Shown here: in pieces, positions 54,556 to 63,910 of the stretch | Numbering within the stretch: the stretch's first letter is position 1 | Layout of the letters: each line of letters begins with the position of its first letter | Assembly: GCA_029573235.1 (NCBI GenBank) | Contig: JAKQGX010000007.1 | Coordinates: forward strand, 26,198 to 90,197 | Direction of reading: 5' to 3' | Source: Bacteroidota bacterium | GTDB taxonomy: Bacteria > Bacteroidota > Bacteroidia > Chitinophagales > Chitinophagaceae | Length of the DNA: 64,000 nt | Position numbers and translations under genes: made by a program | The notes under the pieces: generated by a model | What the model was told of the DNA's origin: nothing | Seen by the model: the letters and a program-made list of their open reading frames with translations, nothing else | Databases searched by the model: none

Positions 54556-56091
54556 TTAGCGCAGTTTATAGGCTCGCACAATAGTACTGTTGCTCACTTT
54601 CAGATTTACAAAAACACTGTCAAAATCGTAATCTTGCGGATGTCCTCTGAAGTTGACAATATAATAAGAGGCATGATTAATGTCAGCTTCTACGATGCGC
54701 TTACGATCGGATGGAGGTAAGAACAGCACATTATTTACAAGCGGGTCGGAGTGTAAATTGACTTTGATAGAATCGCTTTTGTCCTGTTGTATTATATATT
54801 CTAGCGCTTGTTTGTACGAACTACCCCAGTAATCACCATCATAATTTTTTCGCCTGTACTCGTCGGCATCAGACACCAATTCGTTAAAATAGACTTGATG
54901 AAATGGATGTGCCGCCCACATGTTTTGCAATATCACTCCTACTTGTATCAACACCAATACAACGCCAATATTCCGAAGCATCTTTGACCGCAACGAAACC
55001 TGTTGCAACCCGTACATCGCCATCATGACCATAGCCGGGTAGATAAAATATACATGACGCCAATCGTCATACACCACCGATTTCAACACGATAACTGCCG
55101 CCACCGGACCAAAGAAACACATGACATACAACATCATGTTTCGAGTATCGTTATTGCGAATAAAAGAAATTGGATTTCGGAAAAAGCCTACTCCAATAAA
55201 GCAAAACCCAATTGCAGCGAATAGTATCCATACTAGCGGAGTAGTAAGGGCAAACCATCCCGGTAGATAAAACCAAGGTATCGCAGTGCTGTTGTATGTA
55301 ACGCCATTAAAAAGTACCGTTCCCTCCCATCTAAAATGGGAAAGACTTTGATAGGATTCAATAAAATTGCCGATAGGGTTGACCCACAACGTAGGCCAGA
55401 ACACATAAACACCGATAAACGAGCCCAACAACAACAGCCCCAAATTGCGTAAAATAGTTGAGGTCTTCTGTTCTTTGCTTTTGCTTATTAAATCGAATAG
55501 CAAAAAACCAACCATACAAACGATGAGGTAAATGCCTAAGATACGAATGCTGGTAGCATATCCGGCTATTAAGCCCAACAAGAAAAAGGCACGTTTCTTT
55601 TGGGTTCTAAAACTCCACTCTGCCAATAAAAAAGCAAATAAGTATGTGGCTAGTAGCGGTGTGTCTTTGGAGTTAAAAAAAGAATGAGCATAAAGCCTTG
55701 GATGCAGCACCAATAAAAGGAATGCCAGCACTGCCAACCCTTGATTTTTGAATAAACGCAAAGCCAATACATAACCGGAAAAGCAAGCAAGCAAGTAAAA
55801 AATATTACTGGCTAAATGCCGCGCCAAAAATATATCTCGGAAGTCGGTAGCACCGGTTAGCTTCTCTACCCCTAATAGCAACAATTCAAATCCGACTCCG
55901 TGGTCTCGTTCGATGTATGTATGTAGTGTAGGGTCTTGGTGAAAGATATAGTTGTAGCTCACTTCACCAATGGTTCGCTGTATCGGTTCATCCCAACTAA
56001 CGCCATAATCTTGATACGTACATAACGATACGATTAATGCGATGACCCATACTATAATTCCGGGTGCATAGTTTTGCAGCTGCTTCATCAT
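54556..56091 (-). CDS. GT-C type membrane glycosyltransferase (GT39/ArnT-like)
   Basis: The 511-residue protein has about ten membrane helices. The first extracytoplasmic loop carries YGVSWDEPIQR with the Asp-Glu motif that marks GT-C enzymes using polyprenyl-phosphate sugars. ARHLASNIFYLLACFSGYVLALRLF and the Ser/Lys-rich helix repeats fit PMT/ArnT-like families. The C-terminal ~120 residues form a periplasmic domain. It is encoded 11 bases after the DPP-IV gene on the same strand, so the two may be one transcript. Sugar donor and acceptor are unknown. Confidence 0.82.
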   Translation of the reverse strand: MMKQLQNYAPGIIVWVIALIVSLCTYQDYGVSWDEPIQRTIGEVSYNYIFHQDPTLHTYIERDHGVGFELLLLGVEKLTGATDFRDIFLARHLASNIFYLLACFSGYVLALRLFKNQGLAVLAFLLLVLHPRLYAHSFFNSKDTPLLATYLFAFLLAEWSFRTQKKRAFFLLGLIAGYATSIRILGIYLIVCMVGFLLFDLISKSKEQKTSTILRNLGLLLLGSFIGVYVFWPTLWVNPIGNFIESYQSLSHFRWEGTVLFNGVTYNSTAIPWFYLPGWFALTTPLVWILFAAIGFCFIGVGFFRNPISFIRNNDTRNMMLYVMCFFGPVAAVIVLKSVVYDDWRHVYFIYPAMVMMAMYGLQQVSLRSKMLRNIGVVLVLIQVGVILQNMWAAHPFHQVYFNELVSDADEYRRKNYDGDYWGSSYKQALEYIIQQDKSDSIKVNLHSDPLVNNVLFLPPSDRKRIVEADINHASYYIVNFRGHPQDYDFDSVFVNLKVSNSTIVRAYKLR

Positions 56092-56102
56092 GAGCGAAAC
56101 GA

Positions 56103-58283
56103 TTATTGAGCTCCCTCCGGTTTCAGATACAAGTCAAAATAATCCGTAATCTTTTGCATAAGGTGCGCTCTGTCTTTGCCCCTTACATTATGCTCATAAC
56201 CCGGATAAACGAAATAATCTACTTGTACATTATCATCCACCGTCTTTTTTAAGAAATTAATGCTGTGCTGCCAAACTACGGTAACATCATCGGTGCCATG
56301 TATCAAGAGTAATTTCCCTTTTAAGTTTTTAGCTTTGGTAAGCAAGTTGGCGGTTTCGTATCCTTTGCTATTGTTGGCGGGAGTACCCATATAGCGTTCA
56401 GTGTACATTACTTCATACATTTTCCAATCTATTACCGGACCACCGGCAACCCCCACTTTAAACACATCTGGGTGGCGAAGCATTAAGGAAGTAGTCATAA
56501 AACCGCCAAAGCTCCATCCGTGCACACCCATCCTTTGAGCATCTACATACGGTAACGATTTTAAGTAGTCCACTCCTTTCAATTGGTCTTCCATTTCTAC
56601 GGTACCCAATTGATGAAACGTTGCTTGTTCAAACTTTCTTCCTCTGTTGGAACTGCCCCTGCCATCCATTGAGAAAACAACATAGCCTCGTTGTGCTAAA
56701 TATTCATACCATAAATTGCCACTAGCCGGAAACACATTGCGTATCAACTGTACGTGTGGTCCATTATACAAATACACAATCACAGGGTATTTTTTGGTTG
56801 CATCAAAGGTAGTTGGCAAGATTAGTTTTCCATATAATGGTGTGCCATCAGATGCTTTCAATGTTACATTTTTTATGGTAGGTCGGTTGAAATCTTTGAG
56901 CGTATTCTCTGCTTTCAGAAGAACTTTTTTATAAGCGCCATCGGTGCTTCTGACCATGCACACCTTAGGCACGTTGGCTGCCGTGTAAATGTCGTATAAA
57001 TATTGTCCATCTTCACAGCTGCTCACCGTATGTGTTCCGGTTTCCGTATCAATTCGGCGCATGGCACCACTATTGTAGTTTACGGCATATACATTCTTTT
57101 CCAATGGAGATTCTTTGGCACTCGTAATAATTACTTCCTTGCTTTGTTCATTGAATCCTACAATTTCATTCACCACATAATTGCCGGGAGTCAGTTTGCG
57201 CAACATCGTTCCGTTGGTGTGGTAGAGGTACAATTGGTGATACCCTTCTGCTTCACTCCACCAGATAAACTTGTTGGTGCTATTTGGCAAAAAGGTAAGC
57301 TCGTGCTGGGGTTCTACATATTTTTTTGAAACCTCTTCAAAAAGTGTTTTGGTTTTCTCGCCGGTTTGCGCGTCATATTGGTTGAGCCACATATGGTTTT
57401 GTTCGCGGTTCAGCAGGGCTATGTAAATATATTTTTCATCGGGGCTCCAGGTTACGCAAGTCAGGTAGTGATCTTTGCCCACGCCTGTTTGCAAGGCAAT
57501 GGTTTTTTGGGAATGGATGTTGTACACCATCAATGTTACCTGATGCGAAGTACCTCCTGCCATCGGATACTTTACATTCTGGTTGACAGCCGGTGTGGTA
57601 AGCCAATTGATCACCGGATAATCTGCCACCATTGTTTGATCCATACGATAGTATGCCACACTATTCCCTTTGGGCGAAAAGAAAATACCATTATTTATTC
57701 CAAATTCATTTCGATGCACTCCCTGGCTGGCACCGTTAATGATGTTTTTGTCAGCATCATGTGTCAAGGCAATAGCCTTCGTATCGTTGTTGTATAAGTA
57801 CAAGTTGTTTTCTACGGTATAGGCTATCTTGCCCGACTTGTCCACGTGTAAGTTATCATAGCCTTCCGGTAGCTCCATCCATAGTGCCGCCTTCGATACC
57901 TTTCCATGCTCAATGGTGGATCGCACTATTTGTCGTTGGTTCATAAACCAAACCGTGTTTTTATCCAGCCATTGAAACATGGGTAGCGATTTGGGTGTCT
58001 TCACTACTCTATCTACGTAACTGCAATTTTCCAGCTTGGCTAAAGTGTCGGTTTGCATCTCCGGAAATGAGGTACGAATCCATACATTTTGATCACCCAC
58101 TTTTACCACTTGACAAAAACGATGTGTGCCCGGTTGCCAGCTGGGTTGACGAATTGATTTTAATGCCAAGGTAGTGGACAATCCATTGGTGGCTTCTGCG
58201 ATGGTGTACTTTTTAGTTTGTGCATTGGCAGCTATACTTTGCAAGAGTACCATGCTCCAAACACCTATTTGGCGTAGCTTCAT
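56103..58283 (-). CDS. S9 family dipeptidyl peptidase IV-type serine peptidase
   Basis: The 726-residue exported protein has a signal peptide (about residues 1-21), an eight-bladed propeller-like DPPIV N-terminal domain (WSPDEKYIYIALLNREQNHMW is a typical blade) and a C-terminal alpha/beta hydrolase. The nucleophile Ser591 is in HGWSFGGFMT, the Asp in HGTDDVTV, and the His near YPGYEHNVRG/RAHL. The conserved Glu region is EYLAQRGYVVFSMDGRGS-like. It removes X-Pro or X-Ala dipeptides in the periplasm. An exact -7 element (TAAGTTTG) lies 22 bases upstream. Confidence 0.94.
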   Translation of the reverse strand: MKLRQIGVWSMVLLQSIAANAQTKKYTIAEATNGLSTTLALKSIRQPSWQPGTHRFCQVVKVGDQNVWIRTSFPEMQTDTLAKLENCSYVDRVVKTPKSLPMFQWLDKNTVWFMNQRQIVRSTIEHGKVSKAALWMELPEGYDNLHVDKSGKIAYTVENNLYLYNNDTKAIALTHDADKNIINGASQGVHRNEFGINNGIFFSPKGNSVAYYRMDQTMVADYPVINWLTTPAVNQNVKYPMAGGTSHQVTLMVYNIHSQKTIALQTGVGKDHYLTCVTWSPDEKYIYIALLNREQNHMWLNQYDAQTGEKTKTLFEEVSKKYVEPQHELTFLPNSTNKFIWWSEAEGYHQLYLYHTNGTMLRKLTPGNYVVNEIVGFNEQSKEVIITSAKESPLEKNVYAVNYNSGAMRRIDTETGTHTVSSCEDGQYLYDIYTAANVPKVCMVRSTDGAYKKVLLKAENTLKDFNRPTIKNVTLKASDGTPLYGKLILPTTFDATKKYPVIVYLYNGPHVQLIRNVFPASGNLWYEYLAQRGYVVFSMDGRGSSNRGRKFEQATFHQLGTVEMEDQLKGVDYLKSLPYVDAQRMGVHGWSFGGFMTTSLMLRHPDVFKVGVAGGPVIDWKMYEVMYTERYMGTPANNSKGYETANLLTKAKNLKGKLLLIHGTDDVTVVWQHSINFLKKTVDDNVQVDYFVYPGYEHNVRGKDRAHLMQKITDYFDLYLKPEGAQ

Positions 58284-58305
58284 AAACTGTAATTATTGTG
58301 GGGTA

Positions 58306-58313
58306 CAAACTTA
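58306..58313 (-). promoter_or_regulatory. -7 element (TAAGTTTG on minus strand) for the DPP-IV-type peptidase gene
   Basis: An exact match 22 bases upstream of the ATG at 58283. Confidence 0.5.
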
Positions 58314-58449
58314 TAATTATTCAGTTAGTATCGATGTGCTTCACGTATTATTTTATTGAAATAATCAGCCGAAAAAAACAAGCATTTGTGCATATATACA
58401 AAGGATAAAAAACTACTTATATACTGTGAATTAGCCTTATTTTTACGGC

Positions 58450-59898
58450 ATGAAGTTGCGCCTGTTATTCGCTTTTATCATCACCTTTATCCCTAGTATT
58501 ATCATTGCCCAACAGCCCTCTTCAAGGGAATGGACACTTCAACAAGCTATTGAATACGCACAAGAACACAACCTATCTATTCGTCAAAATGAATTAAATG
58601 TTCGATTGGCAAAACTTCAACTATTGCAAACACAGCTTTCACAACTACCGAGCATCAATTCTAATGTAGGATACGGTACTAGCTTTGGTCGCTCTATCGA
58701 TCCTACTTCCAATCAGTTTATCAACAGTAGCTACAATTTTGTAAGCTTCAGTGGCAGTGCCAATGTATTGTTGTTCGGATGGTTTCAAACAAGAAATAAT
58801 ATAAAAGCCAACGAGCTATCCCTGCGAGCCGCACAAGCCGATAAAGAACAATTGCAAAACGATGTTTCTTTAAATGTAGCAACCGGATACATGCGTCTTA
58901 TTCTGGCCAAAGAACAAGTGCGTATTAGTCGTAAGCAGGTATCTTTATCAGCAGCCCAATTAGAACAAACAAAAAAATTTGTACAAACCGGTAGACTACC
59001 CGAGTTGAGTGCCAAACAAATGGAAGCGCAATTGGGAAACGACAGTGCCACACTCATTGGAGCCATTGCCAATTACGACAATGCTATCATTGATATGAAA
59101 GCATTGTTAAACCTCGATTTCACCACTCCATTTGATATTGTAGAACCCGATGTAACAATCGAAAAACAATTTTCTTTACAAGACTTAAACCCGGAGTATA
59201 TCTATGAAACTGCTCGGCAAAATTTTTACAGCATTAAAAGCAGTGAATGGAATAAACAAGCTGCACATAAAAGAGTACAAGCGGCTAAAGGAGCGTTGTA
59301 CCCACAGCTGGCATTGAGTGGGCAATACGGCACCAACTATTCTTCCAGTTATAAAGAACTAACCACCTACACCATCACCGGTGCACAACCCACCGGCTCG
59401 TATGCGGTAGATACGCATTCCAATAAAATATTGCCGGTGTATCAACCGGTGTTTCATTACGAAACACAACCCATTTCTTTAAACCAGCAATTGCGCAACA
59501 ACGCCCGTCAAACCATTTCATTGGGATTAAACATTCCTCTATTCAATGGATGGCAAGCTACCAGCCTATTGAAACAAGCAAAGATAAATTGGTTGGCTAG
59601 CGACTACAATCAGCAAGCTGCCATGCTAAAATTGAAGCAAGATGTGTATAAGGCTTATAACGATGCTCACAACGCCATTCAAAAATATTATGCCGCACAA
59701 CGAGCCGCAGTAGCCGCACAAGAAGCATTTATCTTTGCGCAAAAAAGACACGAATTGGGGCTTACGAATACGGTAGAATACCTTACCACACAAAACACAC
59801 AGTTTGTTTCTGAGTCCAACCTGCAAAGTGCTAAATACGACCTTATCTTTAAACTCAAAGTCATCGATTACTATTTAGGGAAAACGATACAACTTTAA
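58450..59898 (+). CDS. TolC family outer-membrane efflux protein
   Basis: The 482-residue product has a signal peptide (MKLRLLFAFIITFIPSIIIAQ) and two OEP repeats: WTLQQAIEYAQEHNLSIRQNELNVRLAK opens the first (in parts), and long amphipathic helices with heptad Gln/Ala follow. The barrel strand regions GYGTSFGRSIDPTSNQF and LSLGLNIPLFNGW are typical of Bacteroidota TolC homologues. It forms the outer-membrane channel of tripartite pumps. No adaptor or inner-membrane pump gene is adjacent; suhB and thiL follow at 14 and 5 bases. A TATTTTTA element ends 4 bases before the ATG. Confidence 0.94.
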   Translation: MKLRLLFAFIITFIPSIIIAQQPSSREWTLQQAIEYAQEHNLSIRQNELNVRLAKLQLLQTQLSQLPSINSNVGYGTSFGRSIDPTSNQFINSSYNFVSFSGSANVLLFGWFQTRNNIKANELSLRAAQADKEQLQNDVSLNVATGYMRLILAKEQVRISRKQVSLSAAQLEQTKKFVQTGRLPELSAKQMEAQLGNDSATLIGAIANYDNAIIDMKALLNLDFTTPFDIVEPDVTIEKQFSLQDLNPEYIYETARQNFYSIKSSEWNKQAAHKRVQAAKGALYPQLALSGQYGTNYSSSYKELTTYTITGAQPTGSYAVDTHSNKILPVYQPVFHYETQPISLNQQLRNNARQTISLGLNIPLFNGWQATSLLKQAKINWLASDYNQQAAMLKLKQDVYKAYNDAHNAIQKYYAAQRAAVAAQEAFIFAQKRHELGLTNTVEYLTTQNTQFVSESNLQSAKYDLIFKLKVIDYYLGKTIQL

Positions 59899-59912
59899 CT
59901 ATTTCTATTACT

Positions 59913-60692
59913 ATGAACCAACTAAAAGCAACCTTACTACAAGCCGCCACCGAAGCCGGAGACATCATCCGTTCTTATTTTCACGGCAGTTTTGCTGTAA
60001 GCAACAAGGAAGGCATCAATAATTTAGTAACCGAAGTAGATATGCTTTGTGAAGCGAAGATTATTGAAATCATTCAACGTAATTTCCCCGATCATACTAT
60101 TATCAGCGAAGAAGAAGGCTCTGAAGAGCACCACTCCGAATATAAATGGATAATCGACCCGATAGATGGCACTGTAAATTTTGCCCACCATATTCCTATC
60201 TGTTGTGTCAGTATTGGATTGAGTTATCAAGACAACATGTTATTGGGTGTGGTGTATAACCCTATGATGAACGAACTGTTTTTTGCAGAACGTGGAAAAG
60301 GAGCGTATTTGAATGATGTGCGCATACAAGTATCTGATAAAACAGACTTTCGTAAGGCTTGCTTAGTAACTGGCTTTCCTTATAAATGGCCACACGAAAA
60401 CGAACACCCTATCAAAGTATTTGAACGATTTATTCTACAAGGATTGCCGGTGCGGCGTTTAGGTTCTGCAGCCATCGATTTGTGCTGGGTTGCTTGTGGA
60501 CGTTTTGATGGATTTTGGGAATACAACCTGAACCCTTGGGACATTGCCGCAGGGTATCTGATAGTAGAAGAAGCCGGTGGAAGAATTTCCAATTTTGATG
60601 GCGAACACTATAGCGTATTCGATAAGCAAACCCTTGCCACCAATGGGCATATACACGAAGAAATGATTCAACTGATAAAAAATAAACCATAA
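59913..60692 (+). CDS. suhB: Inositol monophosphatase family protein
   Basis: The 259-residue Mg-dependent phosphatase has the metal motifs ISEEEGSEE, WIIDPIDGTVNFAHHIP and the C-terminal WEYNLNPWDIAAGYLIVEEAGG. It dephosphorylates inositol-1-phosphate or related sugar phosphates, and SuhB proteins can also assist rRNA transcription. It sits between tolC (14 bases) and thiL (5 bases), so it is probably in one operon with them. Confidence 0.95.
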   Translation: MNQLKATLLQAATEAGDIIRSYFHGSFAVSNKEGINNLVTEVDMLCEAKIIEIIQRNFPDHTIISEEEGSEEHHSEYKWIIDPIDGTVNFAHHIPICCVSIGLSYQDNMLLGVVYNPMMNELFFAERGKGAYLNDVRIQVSDKTDFRKACLVTGFPYKWPHENEHPIKVFERFILQGLPVRRLGSAAIDLCWVACGRFDGFWEYNLNPWDIAAGYLIVEEAGGRISNFDGEHYSVFDKQTLATNGHIHEEMIQLIKNKP

Positions 60693-60697
60693 ATATC

Positions 60698-61732
60698 ATG
60701 AGCGAAAACAGAACTGAAATAAGTCAACTGGGCGAATTTGGATTGATAGAACACCTCACTAACACAAATGAAACCGTGCAAGCGAGTACCCTATTGAGCG
60801 TGGGCGACGATGCCGCCGTGATAGACCATTTTGGCAAACAAACGGTTATCACTACCGATATGTTGTTAGAAGAAGTACACTTTGACCTGACCTATACACC
60901 TTTAAAACACCTCGGCTATAAAGCTGTAGCCGTAAACCTTTCGGACCTCTGCGCCATGAATGCCACCCCTACACATATTACCATGAGCATAGGTATTTCT
61001 AATCGATTTTCGGTAGAGGCATTAGATGAATTTTATGCCGGTGTTTATGCGGCTTGCGAAGCCTATCAAGTGGATTTGATTGGGGGTGATACCTGTACTT
61101 CAAAGAAAGGATTCACCATTAGTGTAACGGCTATTGGAGAAGTAAGCCCCGATACTTTTGTTACCCGTAGTGGCGCCCATCCTAATGACCTTATCTGCGT
61201 TTCCGGTGATCTGGGAGCGGCTTATGTGGGATTGCAATTATTAGAACGAGAGAAAAAAATATTTTTAGAAAACCCTAAAATACAACCCGATTTACAAAAC
61301 AAAAAATACGTTATCGGACGCATCTTAAAACCGGAGCCCCGTACCGATGTAATAGAATGGTTGCAAGAAAAGCAAATCACGCCGACAGCAATGATAGATG
61401 TAAGCGATGGGCTTAGCTCTGACCTGTTGCACATCTGCCAAAAGAGTCAAGTGGGCTGCCACCTCTATGAAGCGAAAATCCCCATTCATGAAGAAACACG
61501 CGAAGTCGCTTACCAATTCAATATCGACCCTACCCTTTGTGCCCTCAGTGGAGGCGAAGACTACGAACTGCTCTTTACGATATCACAAAAAGACTATGAT
61601 GCAATAAAAGACTATAGCCAAATTAGTGTTATCGGCTATGTGACAGATATAGACAAGGGCACTAAACTAGAAACCAAAGGAGGTAATATGCATGACCTTA
61701 TAGCTCAAGGTTGGAATGCTTTTAGGAAATAG
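60698..61732 (+). CDS. thiL: Thiamine-monophosphate kinase
   Basis: It makes thiamine diphosphate from thiamine monophosphate. The 344-residue protein has ISQLGEFGLIEHL, the ATP/metal motif SVGDDAAVI, TTDMLLEEVHFDLTYTPLKHLGYKAVAVNLSDLCAMNA (in parts), DLIGGDTCTS, AMIDVSDGLSSDL, and LSGGEDYELLFT. It follows suhB by 5 bases. The product is the cofactor of transketolase, whose N-terminal half is encoded elsewhere in this window. No other thi gene is present. Confidence 0.97.
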   Translation: MSENRTEISQLGEFGLIEHLTNTNETVQASTLLSVGDDAAVIDHFGKQTVITTDMLLEEVHFDLTYTPLKHLGYKAVAVNLSDLCAMNATPTHITMSIGISNRFSVEALDEFYAGVYAACEAYQVDLIGGDTCTSKKGFTISVTAIGEVSPDTFVTRSGAHPNDLICVSGDLGAAYVGLQLLEREKKIFLENPKIQPDLQNKKYVIGRILKPEPRTDVIEWLQEKQITPTAMIDVSDGLSSDLLHICQKSQVGCHLYEAKIPIHEETREVAYQFNIDPTLCALSGGEDYELLFTISQKDYDAIKDYSQISVIGYVTDIDKGTKLETKGGNMHDLIAQGWNAFRK

Positions 61733-61846
61733 TTGATCGGAGGTTCCGTCTTATCTATTCACAACATCCAACATTACTATTTTACTCTAAAACAAAGTTT
61801 CCAATTCTTGTGGAGCTATCCATCATCTTTTTTCGGACTCTAAATA

Positions 61847-62164
61847 CTAGTCCGGAAGAAGAAATGTATTTTGTGTATTCCCCCGATATTGGCTAATGTA
61901 AACTTCTGATTGGGTTGAAATAGCTGCTTTTGAAATAATAATTGGTGCACACAACCCTTGACTTAAAACAGTAATGATATTGGGCTCATCACGTTGTTGT
62001 AAGTCCAGCCCATAAACATTATTTAGGAAAGAAATCCGGTCAATATAGGCACTCACTTTCTCGAAGGATTGATTATCTGGTTGGTACTTTACAATGATAC
62101 GGTCTGAAGTATCGGACAAGTTTTGATACACCATGAAAATGGCGTTATGGAATACGTTAAGCAT
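61847..62164 (-). CDS. Hypothetical protein, possible ORFan
   Basis: A 105-residue frame starting MLNVFHNAIFMVYQNLSDTSD from the ATG at 62164 (a TTG at 62185 would add seven residues). It has no signal peptide, membrane helix or motif I recognise. It lies in AT-rich DNA between thiL and the last T9SS gene, on the opposite strand from both. The sequence looks protein-like but I cannot support a function, and it could be a remnant or a chance frame. Confidence 0.4.
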   Translation of the reverse strand: MLNVFHNAIFMVYQNLSDTSDRIIVKYQPDNQSFEKVSAYIDRISFLNNVYGLDLQQRDEPNIITVLSQGLCAPIIISKAAISTQSEVYISQYRGNTQNTFLLPD

Positions 62165-62314
62165 GTTGCAACTAAATTTTTTCAATAATAAATTTGCTAT
62201 ATTTGAAAAAAATTATTTAGTAAAATATACATATTGTTTATGCTTAGTTTAACCAGCAATTGTTTACAGTTGTATTCGAAATGGAGATAATGTTTGACAT
62301 AAAATTTATTCAAG

Positions 62315-63805
62315 ATGAAAAAACAATCATACAAAATACTATGGATATTTGGATATTTCTTTTTGAATGCGCTAAGTTCTTTAGCGCAGCCTATTCCAAC
62401 ACCAAGTGCCGTTCAGCAATCAACAGGGATAAACGGAGCTGTTACTGCAATGACTGTATATAACGACAAGCTGATAATAGCTGGAAGTTTTACACAAGCA
62501 GACGGTATTCCATGCGATGGCTTGATAGTTTGGGACGGAACAAGTTATGACACACTGCCTGGTACACCTGCATTCGGCACAACTATTAGTAATAGCATTT
62601 ATGCTATGCTTCAATATGGAAACAGCCTCTATGTAGGAGGAAAATTTCAAGCACTAACAACAAATTTAGGGTCTATTAGTTTTGGAAATATTATTCGATA
62701 CAATGGTGCAGGGCAATGGTTGCAATTAGGTACCAACACTTCACACCCTGCATTTGCTGCCACAAACGGTCCGGTAAGAAGTTTACATAACCATGACGGA
62801 GAATTATTTATAGGTGGTGATTTTACTATGGTTGATATTAACGGGAGTAATATTAGTGCGGGACACATTGCAACATTTGATATAAACACAAAAGGCTGGG
62901 ACTCTGTAGGACTTGGATCTATGGGGCTAAAAGGTAATTCTGCTACAGTTCATGCTATGACCTCATATAAAAATCAAGCTTCTATCAACGCACAGCTTGT
63001 AATAGCAGGTAGATTTGAAAATGCTGACAATACGACTTCTAGAAATGTAGTCATTTGGGACAAAGTGCTAGGCTACAATACAATCAATACGGGTAGTTTC
63101 ACCTCGCAAATTGGAAGTGTTCATTGTATTGATACAATAGGTGGGAAACTATATGCCGGTGGTGATTATAACAACATAGGTATGAACAATTATTTTGGAT
63201 TAAATGCCTATGACGGAAGTGTATGGACTTCGCTAAACGCAAATATTGGCATAGACAGAAGGGTATTGTTTTCTTGTAACAATGATTATATATGGGTAGG
63301 TGGTAATATAGCAGATTTGGGGAGTCCCAAAATTCAAAATGTATTCATATACGATGTAGCAAAAGACTCTGTAATACCATTTTCAAATACTTATACTGGT
63401 GTTGATGGGATCGTGAATGCAATGACTGAATATAAGGGAGAACTCTATATTGCTGGAGATTTTAACAACTTATTGGGGAACGGTACTAGTTCAAATATTG
63501 CATACAATAATATCTTTAAAGTTAGCGGTTATTGTAACAATAACACTACTACAGTTAACGAAGTAAAGTCAAAGACAGATATTCAGATATTTCCAAATCC
63601 TATAAAAAACTTAATCAATATTACGAATATTCCAAGTGGATCAAAACTCAAAATAATGAGTATCGAAGGTAAATTGGCTTATAACTCATTTACCGAAAAT
63701 GAACAAACAACTATAAATACATCAGATTTCACAAATGGAATATACATCCTTCAGATTGAGAACAATATTGAAATAGTCAGTAGGAAAATAGTAGTAAACA
63801 AATAA
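62315..63805 (+). CDS. Secreted beta-propeller-like protein with T9SS sorting domain
   Basis: The 496-residue product has a signal peptide (MKKQSYKILWIFGYFFLNALSSLAQ) and about seven repeats of the form L-(Y/F/I)-(V/I)-(G/A)-G-x-(F/Y): LIIAGSFTQADG, LYVGGKFQA, LFIGGDFTMVD, LVIAGRFENAD, LYAGGDYNNIG, IWVGGNIADLG, LYIAGDFNNLLG. That count fits a seven-bladed propeller. The C-terminal domain starts IQIFPNPIKNLINI and ends EIVSRKIVVNK, a T9SS type A signal. DNA here is more AT-rich than in the neighbouring genes. Ligand and role are unknown. Confidence 0.85.
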   Translation: MKKQSYKILWIFGYFFLNALSSLAQPIPTPSAVQQSTGINGAVTAMTVYNDKLIIAGSFTQADGIPCDGLIVWDGTSYDTLPGTPAFGTTISNSIYAMLQYGNSLYVGGKFQALTTNLGSISFGNIIRYNGAGQWLQLGTNTSHPAFAATNGPVRSLHNHDGELFIGGDFTMVDINGSNISAGHIATFDINTKGWDSVGLGSMGLKGNSATVHAMTSYKNQASINAQLVIAGRFENADNTTSRNVVIWDKVLGYNTINTGSFTSQIGSVHCIDTIGGKLYAGGDYNNIGMNNYFGLNAYDGSVWTSLNANIGIDRRVLFSCNNDYIWVGGNIADLGSPKIQNVFIYDVAKDSVIPFSNTYTGVDGIVNAMTEYKGELYIAGDFNNLLGNGTSSNIAYNNIFKVSGYCNNNTTTVNEVKSKTDIQIFPNPIKNLINITNIPSGSKLKIMSIEGKLAYNSFTENEQTTINTSDFTNGIYILQIENNIEIVSRKIVVNK

Positions 63806-63861
63806 TATTCATTTTTGAATGCTTTCAATATTTGAGTACATCTTTAGCGGACAATTCCGAA

Positions 63862-63898
63862 AACAAAAAACTCCGTTTCAAGAGTATGAAACGGAGTT
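63862..63898 (-). terminator. Terminator of the rRNA operon (after 5S)
   Basis: A perfect 11-bp stem (63869-63879 with 63888-63898) with an 8-base loop; on the minus strand it is followed by TTTTTTGTTT. It lies 12 bases beyond the 5S 3' end. Confidence 0.85.
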
Positions 63899-63910
63899 AG
63901 ATAAAAAATA

